A stretch of 64,000 nucleotides of DNA, taken from Ciona savignyi. Its lineage: Eukaryota; Chordata; Ascidiacea; Phlebobranchia; Cionidae. The notes under the pieces are model-generated. The model saw only the letters and a program-made list of their open reading frames with translations. It was not told the origin of the DNA and did no database searches. The position numbers and the translations under genes are program-made. Each line of letters opens with the position of its first letter. Position 1 is the stretch's first letter. This document shows, piece by piece, positions 25,701 to 34,608 of this stretch. The stretch lies in the NCBI GenBank assembly GCA_000149265.1, contig CH002886.1, positions 999,504 through 1,063,503 of the forward strand, in the 5' to 3' direction.

Positions 25701-28700
25701 CACAACCGACTAGCTATAAAGACCGGTTTTAAACATACAAGCTTTCGACTGAAAGCTCGCGCACTCACTCACCTTGCTATTATGACGAACCTGTTGTGCA
25801 TAAGGCCACTACTGGTATTTAGAATGCGCTTATCAACAATTTGTAGAAGTTATCGAACTCGAACTATTGTCCGATCAGAATAAACTTGAAGGGGCTCTTT
25901 CCGTGTATCACCATAAACAGCTCATAATAAATTATAACAATGGAAATTCTAGAAAACGCGAGTCACGTATTTTGTCACCACTTTTGAAGCAATATTTGCA
26001 AAGTAAACATACACAAGCACTTTCTGGCTAGCACTTTATTGACATTGTAAATTGAAAAACGGAAATCACAATTATAATATGTGATACAATATAATAACCA
26101 AGTATTACTAGAAACAAAATGCATTTCCTCTTAGGTTATGATACCGAGTCTTCAGCGCTGCTCACGTGACGACAAGATTCCGTCATGCACCAGTGAGACT
26201 GTGACTGACATGCTGTCGAATATCCGAGAGATCCACAAACTTCACGTCACTTTCTATGCGTCGTTAAAGGAAGCTATGGACCCCTATCCATTCCATACCA
26301 ATCGTATCGGAGAAATCTTTTTGAAACATGTAAGCATTATACGCCATTTTTTTAATATAACACATATAAACAACCCAAAAAACGGCGTCAACATTATTAT
26401 GACCTCAAACAAAGCGGTTTACACGGTCAATACTATCGGTTAGTATATTCATTTTACTGTAAGTTATCATATATATAGGATATAAGGTCACTGAGTATTG
26501 GAATTCACCCACTTGCTATTTTAGTATATCTCTGTACGCACTACTTCACATTGATCCAACGTAATGACTTATAACAAAGCTATCCAACATTCCTAATGAT
26601 ATTTGGCAACCCGAAAATCGTCGGTTACCTGGTGGGTAAGACATTTAACGGACTTTGCTTCCCCGCAGTTGTTGATTGGGTTTAACAACACTTTAGCAAT
26701 ATCTCGAATCATTATTTAACACTTGTATAGTTTCGAGAAGTCAAAAATGAACACTTTTTTCAGAAAGCCAAGTTTCGAACTCATGATGGGCTTTTTTATA
26801 TGGAATTTGGTATACGAATAAATTAGTTGCGTTAACCAATGGGCAACATAATCCTTGTTTCCACACGTTGACGCTTGTCATTTTGACTAATACCGGTTAC
26901 GTAATGCTCTTATAACTTTCACGTTTTAACACTTCCTGTATCCTAACACCTCTAGTCGTAGGTAAACATGAGCATCCCATTCTACTCTTTGATTCAATTC
27001 ACTTGCACTTCATTCCAAACGTGTAATGTATACTCTGCAGCGCAACGATTTCTCGGTGTATGGGGAGTACTGCGCTAACTTCAACAACGCACAGAAGATC
27101 AGCTACATACTGCAGGATGATCCAGCCGTTAAAGAACTCGTTGATGTAAGATAGATAATAAGCAAATAATATCAATTTTTAAGTGATCTGCACCGAAGAA
27201 GCAGAATATATGTTGCCGAACGTCAGGAAATAGCGTTGGGCAATAGTACTGACTTTGTTTCTTGTGAAAATAGGGTTATCTTAAACATTGTGTTCATAAG
27301 CAATTTGCTTTTTAAAACAAACAACCTTACAATGGCTGGTCCGATATCGACTTCACGATCTGACCTATTAAAGTACCAGGCTTATTTTCTACGTGTATAT
27401 ATCTAATAGGTGTAAAAGCATTATAGACAAACTGTAAAGAATACGGCAACTCAAATGTGGTCGTGATGCCCAAAACCACTTCATCTTGCTACATTCCCAT
27501 GGCATTTAGCGATTCGTCCAAATTAATAGGCATGACCGGTCACTAATATAGTGTAAAACCCAGATTAAGCATCAGCACACCTTTCATTTTTTATCATCTA
27601 CCATGGAAATAGTGTGCCAATTAAATGCGATGTTGTTGCTTTTTACTTTTTCCTAATTTTTTGTGGCATTAACGTTCATACTGACTGTATTTTTAATTCG
27701 CCCGGTAAGTATGGAATAAAACAAAACAAATTGTCAACTCCACCGACTGCTAGAGCAATGAAGTATACCAAGCTTGTAATAACTTGTGCAAGCAAATGAT
27801 CAGAATTCGTACTTTCCAGGACTGGAAAAACCAAGTCGCCAGCAAAACGCGGAAGTTCCTGCACTTAGAAGGTTTCATAATATCCCCGGTGCAAAGGCTA
27901 TGCAAGTATCCGCTGTTGCTTCGGGAATTAAAGAAGTTTACAAACGACGCACATCCAGACGCCGACCCGGTTAATAAGGCAATGAGCGTAAGTTGTTACG
28001 GTGATAAGAAAACCACCTGTACATCTGTGCGATTTCCCAAATGGGAGAATGTCGTGGAGTTGTAATCGGAAAAATAGCGAGATTGCCTCATGCCCACAGT
28101 CGGGTTAATTGGGTATTTTATATAATGAAAACTCTGGTACATCTTTAATGAACCCAATAATTTACTGTGTTCAGGAAAGTCTGTTTACCACCTTGCCCTC
28201 ACCATTTCAACGTTTATTTGTGTCATATTTTTCTTAATCGTGCATATTTCTAAACAAAACATCCTTGATAACCACATCAAAGTACAGCTATCTGTCTGCG
28301 CCATATTTACAACACAATTCTATGGACAAAGAACAAAATAAACCACATTCAACATAATTCTCAAAATGATACTGACTGTGTATATGATATGTATATTAGC
28401 AAGCTGAGAGAGAACTTGCTTGGTTTATTAACAATGAGCATTGTACATACATTGACGTCACAGATGATGGAAGGAGTCACAGCAACAGTAAACGAAACCC
28501 AGCGACAAGCTATAACGATGCAAGCCATTCGTGACGTAGATAACTTGTGCGAATCGTGGGAAAAGTCGGGGGTAAGTTTAGATATCATGGTCCCCTTAGA
28601 TTTGATCTATTAGCTGTGGCTTTAAATACAAGTTCATTGGATTCTCCGTGATTTCGTTTTTACTGTGCCCTAGTTGAATCCGAATTAAAGGTTAGTTTTT

Positions 28701-30641
28701 AACATGCCTGGTTTCGAGCCCAGGATAACTAGATAATTTGCTTGGTACGGTTTGTGCCTGACACTGCAATATTTACCTAGTTTAATCCGACCGCTTAATC
28801 TGGCAGTTTAGTGCAACGCCTTTCAGCCGAAGGGTTGTAGGTTTAAAAATGGTCGCTAGCTAGTCGGTTGTGTCCTTGGGCAAGGCACTTAATGGACATT
28901 GCCTGAACCCAGCGAATTAATGAGTTCTGTTAAATTGAAGGAACGTATGTTTCATACACAACACACTGCAATAGCTCCGGTAATCCGATGGTGGGCGCGA
29001 GATTGCCCGTGTGTTAACCCTCTTGGTTTTTCCATTCACGATAAAGATGGATAAACATGAATATCCTATCCCATCGTAGTTGTACAAAACTAACATTTCC
29101 ACAGTGTTTGACCAAACAAGGCTTCATGACAAAGCGGGGAGGGTCGGTCAAGTCTTGGAACATCCGCTGGTTCACGCTGAGTGGATACCAGCTTCGTTAC
29201 TACAGCGAACCAGCAGATAAGCAGCCGCTGAAAACCTTGGATCTAACTTCTTATATTTCCATGGAAGATAATGCGGACCATATTGGGAGACCATTCGCCT
29301 TTGGGTAGGGGGTCTAGGATAGAATGTTTGTTCTTAGAGGTTCGGTGGAAGTATGACAGTGTTTGGTATGTTCGCTTTTGTTTGTGGGTTCCTATTGCAT
29401 TGTACGTGGAAGGAAAGTCGTTGGGATTATTTCCGAGGCTAACTCGCCCCGAGCGCCCAATTCGGGGAAAATTTTCCCGAAATGCAGAGCTTTTTTATTT
29501 TTTTTAACCGAGCCAAGTTTCGAACCCATGATGGGATCGTTACACGGGCCGTTTTAATATTTTGGTCGGTATATGTATCGGCCGCGTTTACCATTTGGCC
29601 ACACCATCGTAGATGCAGAGCAAGAAAACTTATGGATTTTTTAAACAAGTTACTCCGTCCTGTGCTTAAACCTACATAGCTATCACACGTTTTACTTTCA
29701 GAATAAAAATGGCAGACCGAACGTATTACATGTACACGACTAGCGGGCAAGAAAGGCGGGATTGGGTCACCATCCTGCAGTGGAAGTTCTCGTGCATTGA
29801 CAGGTTGGTTGGATCTGTTTTTCCCCGCCACGCAGTATAGAGTGATTATTAAAACCAGCGTTTAAGAAAGAAAGTTTTGACCTGTAAGGTCGTGTGGCTG
29901 AATGGTTAACACGACCGATACATATACCGACTCTTGTACAAAAACCGGTCCTGGTGACGAGCCCATCATGGGTTCGACGCTTGTCTCGTTAAAAAAAAGC
30001 AAAAAAAAAAAAGAAGAAAGTTTTGACCTAGCAGATTGTAAGTTTGTTATCCACCTTTAGTCTTCTCGGACCCACTGGGTTAATGGATCAAAATAAAACA
30101 AGAGTCATGTATTTAAAATACAGACCTACAATACTCTACGATAGCTCTGTTAATCAGACCATGTATACAATGTAGTCTGACGATCACTGTATTACAACGC
30201 ACTACGTTGTCCCATCAACTCGGATAAACAAAGGTAGTATCTTATCCTAATCCCCCTGAAACAGCTTCGGAAACCCGACCGTTACGGTTTGGTCCTTTGT
30301 GACGGTAACCCGACCAACATAAACGACTGGCCTTCTCCCGCACGGGGACCACAAAAGTAACTTCCCTATAGGTAATTTTGAATATTAACCACAGGACTCG
30401 CAAACAAGCGCACCAACCATTCGAGACAGTCATATTCTCATCTCTCTCATCCTTTCTGCACCCGAAGAGCCAAAAGCTCGAAGTGAAACACACGAACAAC
30501 GCTGCTGTCCAAGATACCACAACGAAAGACAATACTACCTCACCGCAAATTCGAAAAAATCGTTCAAAATCTTTCTTCAAAATGTCGTTTAGGAGAAAGT
30601 CAAAAATGTCACATTCGTCGTCTTCCACACACGAGACTTAA
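19717..30641 (+). CDS. Dbl-family Rho guanine nucleotide exchange factor (DH-PH; 11 exons, 538 aa)
   Basis: Exons: 19717-19798, 21395-21521, 22109-22222, 24920-25088, 26135-26329, 27041-27145, 27820-27987, 28464-28571, 29105-29304, 29702-29803, 30395-30641. All are GT-AG and in phase. The protein loads GTP on a Rho-family GTPase. Residues 1-135 are Ser/Arg-rich, with no folded domain seen. The DH domain (~140-350) starts at YVLKEILDTEDDY and has the conserved helix SPVQRLCKYPLLLREL. The PH domain (~357-452) begins GFMTKRGG and ends in the helix ERRDWVTILQ. A basic Ser/Thr-rich tail of ~85 residues follows. From memory, the DH half (YGEYCAN, VNETQRQ) most resembles P-Rex-type exchange factors. 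The DEP, PDZ and phosphatase-like domains of P-Rex are absent, and the PH resembles pleckstrin-type domains. Exon 1 is called on frame and phase only; further 5' exons are possible. No AATAAA was seen before the converging SF3A2 gene. Confidence 0.86.
20703..20920 (+). repeat. tRNA-derived SINE (family 1), 3'-truncated, in RhoGEF intron 1
   Basis: It opens with GTGGGTTAGTGCGTCGCCTTG, an A-box-like head, then a B-box-like GCAGATTCGAAACTGG. The body contains ACACAACACATTGCAATAGC, shared with the copies at 28787, 31785 and 47529. The TATCC tail is missing. Confidence 0.7.
21567..21790 (+). repeat. two adjacent tRNA-derived SINE (family 2) copies in RhoGEF intron 2
   Basis: The first unit (~21567-21695) has the head GGTCGTGTGGCCGAATGGTT and the B-box-like ATCATGGGTTCGGAACTT. 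A second, more diverged unit follows at ~21697-21790, with ATTCGAATGGTTAATGCGGCC. Both resemble tRNA genes with a long variable arm (Ser/Leu-like) but cannot fold as intact tRNAs. The same element occurs at 26755, 29508 and 29887. Confidence 0.65.
25545..25775 (-). repeat. diverged tRNA-derived SINE (family 1), reverse orientation, RhoGEF intron 4
   Basis: In reverse it shows the family landmarks in order: the B-box-like region near 25735, the complement of ACAACCGACTAGCTA (25700-25715), the ACACAACACG motif and the GTTAACGCCCCTTG stretch. It is the most diverged nearly full copy in the window. Confidence 0.6.
26755..26860 (-). repeat. tRNA-derived SINE (family 2) fragment, reverse orientation, RhoGEF intron 5
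   Basis: It reads GCCAAGTTTCGAACTCATGA, then a diverged middle and GTTAACCAATGGGCAACA. This is the complement of the B-box and A-box parts of the element at 29887-30012. Confidence 0.55.
28787..29076 (+). repeat. tRNA-derived SINE (family 1), nearly full length, RhoGEF intron 8
   Basis: It has the A-box-like head, GGTCGCTAGCTAGTCGGTTG, GTGTCCTTGGGCAAGGCAC and the ACACAACACACTGCAATAGC core, and ends ATGAATATCCTATCCCAT. Its end lies about 28 bases before the PH-domain exon acceptor at 29104, so the branch point of that intron is in or beside the insertion. Confidence 0.75.
29508..29612 (-). repeat. tRNA-derived SINE (family 2), reverse orientation, RhoGEF intron 9
   Basis: The reverse complement of GTGTGGCCAAATGGTAAACG lies at the right end and the complement of the B-box (AGTTTCGAACCCATGATGGG) at the left. 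The copy is in the 397-base intron that splits the PH domain. Confidence 0.65.
29887..30012 (+). repeat. tRNA-derived SINE (family 2) with oligo(A) tail, RhoGEF intron 10
   Basis: The copy starts GGTCGTGTGGCTGAATGGTT, has the B-box-like CATCATGGGTTCGACGCTT, and ends in an A-rich stretch (29990-30012). The A tail and tRNA-like promoter boxes are what an element made by polymerase III and moved by LINE machinery should have. It is the best-preserved family 2 copy here. Confidence 0.7.
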
Positions 30642-31091
30642 AATTCAATATTTTATTGATTAGCTACAGAACAAGAGAAGATCCCGGTCTCGTTGTGGTT
30701 TTAAAAAGTACCACCACGCGAGGAATTGCTGACTCGATCTCTGGCCTAACTAGTGGTTTTGACAATACGATTTCTAATCAATACTGGAAATGAAAGGTTT
30801 ATCAAATAATACCCATTAGCCACTTCAATCACCCCCGCTAACACTTGTGGCCAGGATTTTTTTTATTACCGCGGATAAATCGAGATGTAATGTACTTGAG
30901 CGACAACATACTATTTTTTCATTTTTGAAACGTCACTCCAAGCAGACGTGCGACGCGTTAACAAACTTCTTCATCTTCTTTCAACATAGTTTCTACAATT
31001 TTTCTATTTTCGTATTTCTTTTAGGAACAATGATTGAATTTGTTTATTACAACGAAATTTTCAGAGTTGTTTGGTTTGGTATTTAGTTCTG
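30642..31091. other. convergent 3' spacer between the RhoGEF and SF3A2
   Basis: This 450-base AT-rich gap lies between two stop codons facing each other. The complement of AATAAA at 31043-31048 is the likely SF3A2 poly(A) signal, 44 bases past its stop. The plus-strand RhoGEF has no canonical AATAAA here, so it may use a variant hexamer or overlap SF3A2. Confidence 0.5.
31043..31048 (-). terminator. probable poly(A) signal of SF3A2
   Basis: TTTATT on the plus strand is AATAAA on the minus strand, 44 bases downstream of the SF3A2 stop. Confidence 0.5.
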
Positions 31092-34000
31092 TTAATTTTC
31101 GGGGTCGTCTAAATCCGGAGGTGGGGCCATTGGTGGTGGAGGGGGAAGTCCCCTACCTTGATCCATAAACCCATCTGGATGACCTGGTCCTCTCATCATA
31201 GGTGGACCCATCGGAGGTCTGTGGCCCATCATGCCTTGAGGGGGTCCCCCCATAGGCGGACCACCCATTTGAGGCCCTCCCCTTTGTGGACCCCCCATTT
31301 GTTGCCCACCCATTGGCGGTCCCCCCATCGGTGGACCTCCCATCGGTGGCCCCCCCATCGGCGGTCCACCCATTGGCGGACCCATTGGTGGGGGAGGCCC
31401 CCTAAAGTTGTTAAAGGGCATGGGTCCTCCGGGACCACCATTTTGATGTGGCTGGCCACCCATAAAAGGCATCTGATCATGGAAGTCCGACTCATCATCT
31501 CCATGTGGGGGTGGTGGGGGTAAGGTTCCAGGGGGGGCTTCGTCATCATGGGGGGCCATCATTGGAGGAGGTCGCGTTTCCATCTTGTAGTGGAACTGCA
31601 GGAAAAACTGAACAAGAAAAACAAGTTAGTTTTCAAGACAATTGAGGATTGGTTAATATGTGAAGGAAGCATAGGACGATTATCCATGCGACCATACACG
31701 TTCATTCACAAATGTTGTAGAGCTAATGCAGTGTGAAAATCTTTGGGTCTATTTATATTGGATTAAAAAGCGAGGCCTTCTCCTGTCCGGCCCGTTGGTC
31801 TAGCGGTTAAGTGCGTCGCCTTTCAATCGAAAGGTTGCAGGTGCGAAACTGGTCGCTAGCTAGTCGGTTGTGTCCTTGGGCACTTTACGAACATTGCCTG
31901 AACCCAGCGGATTAATGGGTTCTACCAAATTGAAGGAATGTGTCCATCATATACAACACACTGCAATAGCTCCAGTAACCCGACGATGGGCGCGAGGTGA
32001 TCTGTCGATTGCCCGTGTGATAACCCCCTTGATTTTCCCATTAACGGGGATAAAGATGAATATCCTATCCTATCCTATGTGTACGATTCAAGTAGCCGCA
32101 GGATATGTCAGAATTTAACTTGGTTATACGTCGCCTTTTAGATTAATTGTTAAGGGACTGATACTGGTGGCCAGCTAATTCTTTTCTTTGAGTAAGACAC
32201 TCATGGGACAGAACCAATGAATTATTGGGTTGTATTATAACTGAAAGTACATCTCAGCCGTTGTAGATGGGATGCCAGGATTTATCCATGACCGTAACAT
32301 TGCTTGTACACACCGTCCAGTTGAAGAACTATTACAATACAGTATGTGGTTGATTGGTTACAGCTAACAGACAGTATTAACTATTGTATTGGGAGAATAT
32401 CATATAAAACATTTCAATACTGGACTACTGGTATAAAATGAGATATGTCGGAATCCTTGAGCAAAGTAAACTGACTTGTTTTGTATCTTTGTTCCAATGC
32501 GTCCAGAACTTGCCATCTCCCTTGTCTATCTCTCGACTTGGAACCTAAGGATATTTTTCCTCATTATATATACCACATGCTTACAGTCGAGTTGTTAAGG
32601 CTTTTAATTTGTCAGCTGAACAAGATAATTCGATTGCAATTCAAATAAAATGTGTTGAAAACTTAAACTTCCAGTTTGGGGTATAACAAATAAGCAGTTT
32701 AATTCGACACCAGATAATAATGCAAACCTACTTTAAAAGATACTGTTTCGTACGGTTCCGCAGCAAACAACAGGTACTGCCAGCTTTTATCTGGTGGTTC
32801 AATGTGCTGTTCATACGCCGACATAAACCGATGTCGAGGTTGTATTGTTTCAACGATCTCTGGGTAATCTACTTGGAACAACAGGCTTTGTTGTCCTGTT
32901 TCCGGAACCCTTTGTTTGGTCACTGAAAGTGTTGATAATATATTAAACTGCTACCATAGGTCTGAACATTAATTGTTTGAACTTCTACAAAGCATGGATG
33001 GCTTATTAATTTTTATCTTTGTTGGTGTTAACCAAGGGTTTATTACGCCACATGACATCATGCCCACAGCCAATTTGATGGAGCAATGTCTCACCTTTAT
33101 AGCCTGGCCGTCCAATCTTGACAAACTTTTTTACCTCCACCATGGGTTTAGCCGGGGCAGGTTGTATTGGGGCTTCTTTGGCATCTCGTGCTGCTCTCTT
33201 ACCCAGGTTAGACTGATGCTTTTTTCCTTGTGTGTGTGCTAAATAACTGCCCTAAAGTTTCAAGGTACCAAAAAAATTAAGTTAATACATAAGACAAAGG
33301 TTACTGTTATATATGGCAAATTGATATAGTTAGAACTTTAATAATCAGATCACATTTGACTTTTAGCCCATGCCAACAGACTAATGCTAACTGCTTTAAT
33401 GGGTGAATAAAAGTTAAAATTGGAATCCGAAAATCACAATCTTATAAAATGACCTAGTTCTTTGAAGAATTACTCCAAAAAAGTTACAATTGATCTAACT
33501 TGCCTCATTATTGTGAAGCGTGAGACATAGTTTGCATTCATATGATCCGAGATGATTTTTCATGAAGTATGGATCCTGAAATAAACAATTAAAATAAGAA
33601 TCACAAAATTTGGAAGTTAAGTTGTTGATTGTTTTAGGTTGTAAAGGTTCTTACAAATATCAATGTCCAGGTAAAGTCTGTTTATATTTAGTGTGACCTA
33701 TTTGGTTCCAAGTATCCCAGGTATACTGACTTTGGCGCATGTAATGTATGGTTATTAGTGTCANNNNNNNNNNNNNNNNNNNNNNNNNNNNNNNNNNNNN
33801 NNNNNNNNNNNNNNNNNNNNNNNNNNNNNNNNNNNNNNNNNNNNNNNNNNNNNNNNNNNNNNNNNNNNNNNNNNNNNNNNNNNNNNNNNNNNNNNNNNNN
33901 NNNNNNNNNNNNNNNNNNNNNNNNNNNNNNNNNNNNNNNNNNNNNNNNNNNNNNNNNNNNNNNNNNNNNNNNNNNNNNNNNNNNNNNNNNNNNNNNNNNN

Positions 34001-34608
34001 NNNNNNNNNNNNNNNNNNNNNNNNNNNNNNNNNNNNNNNNNNNNNNNNNNNNNNNNNNNNNNNNNNNNNNNNNNNNNNNNNNNNNNNNNNNNNNNNNNNN
34101 NNNNNNNNNNNNNNNNNNNNNNNNNNNNNNNNNNNNNNNNNNATTACAGCACAAAATATAATAAATTACTTTATTGTACAGTTTGTTATTATTATTCCAT
34201 CAATATTCCCACATATTGGTTGCAATAATATACAACTGACGATGCCATGTATCACAGAACTTAATTTTTAAAGGGAAACAAAGCCAATACTACCAAATAA
34301 ACATGGATTTTGCAAACAATACGATTACTCGTTCATTTACTAACATTGTCTGCTCCAATTGAATCCTAAGAAAACTCCTTAACTTAACAATGCCAACTTA
34401 AAATTTGTATCAAAATATTTAATGATAAAAATTTGGCATCGAAATTATGCAATAAGAATCTTCTTAGTAGCCTTGTTCAAACCTTGTTTAAATCGATAGT
34501 TTCCAGCGCAAGTTGTCGCAGCCGCTCTCTACGATCGCGATTCGCATCTGACATCGAGGCCACTCCTCCAGACCCAGTCTTCCCGCCTGCGCGGTTCTGA
34601 AAATCCAT
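31092..34608 (-). CDS. SF3A2: splicing factor 3A subunit 2 (SF3a66), 6 exons, 376 aa
   Basis: Exons (minus, high to low): 34608-34483, 33575-33504, 33251-33095, 32922-32732, 32544-32476, 31607-31092. The phases close exactly. SF3A2 is part of the SF3a complex of the U2 snRNP, which positions U2 at the branch site in the nucleus. The protein starts MDFQNRAGGKTGSGG and carries a matrin-type zinc finger (Cys56, Cys59, His72, His78) and the conserved core with YPEI and PRHRFMSAYEQ (~118-205). A Pro/Gly/Met-rich tail (~206-376) has repeats of GGPPM. Human SF3A2 has a longer tail of a different repeat (GVHPPAP), so this tail is lineage-specific low complexity. Intron 1 contains the 379-base assembly gap. 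Intron 2 uses a GC donor. The 5' end faces CBLL1 across 2.1 kb. Confidence 0.96.
31235..31400 (-). repeat. GGPPM-coding tandem repeat in SF3A2
   Basis: A 15-base unit encoding Gly-Gly-Pro-Pro-Met is repeated about ten times with synonymous and Gln/Arg variants inside the last SF3A2 exon. The repeat also makes open frames in the other five frames, which are artefacts. Copy number may vary between alleles. Confidence 0.8.
31785..32078 (+). repeat. tRNA-derived SINE (family 1), full length with TATCC tail, SF3A2 intron 5
   Basis: This is the best reference copy. It has the head GTTGGTCTAGCGGTTAAGTG (A-box-like), GGTTGCAGGTGCGAAACTGG (B-box-like), the body, and a tail of ATCCT repeats at 32058-32078. 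It is antisense to SF3A2. At about 294 bases it defines the element's length. Confidence 0.8.
32125..32330 (+). repeat. older, diverged relative of SINE family 1
   Basis: Immediately after the 31785 copy there are weaker family landmarks: GTCGCCTTTTAGATTAATTG, GAGTAAGACACTCATGGGAC and AATGAATTATTGGGTTGTAT. The order matches family 1, but no tail remains. Confidence 0.4.
33764..34142. other. assembly gap (379 N) in SF3A2 intron 1
   Basis: The gap is an unbroken run of N between SF3A2 exons 1 and 2. The flanking exons are intact and in phase, so no coding sequence is missing from the model. Confidence 0.99.

Noticed and set aside
29439-29831. 130-codon minus-strand frame
   Set aside because: It runs through a family 2 SINE and the antisense of a PH-domain exon.
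29887-29990. tRNA-Ser or tRNA-Leu gene
   Set aside because: It resembles a long-arm tRNA, but the acceptor stem does not pair and diverged copies repeat nearby, so it is scored as a SINE.
31158-31549. Long open frames on both strands overlapping the SF3A2 last exon
   Set aside because: They come from the GC-rich 15-base repeat encoding GGPPM. Only the minus frame continues the conserved SF3A2 protein.
31785-31880. tRNA gene
   Set aside because: The A- and B-box-like sequences belong to a SINE head; the body and TATCC tail follow, and the same unit recurs many times.
33660-34228. Three long 'open frames' across the N run
   Set aside because: They are made of undetermined bases; no real codons support them.
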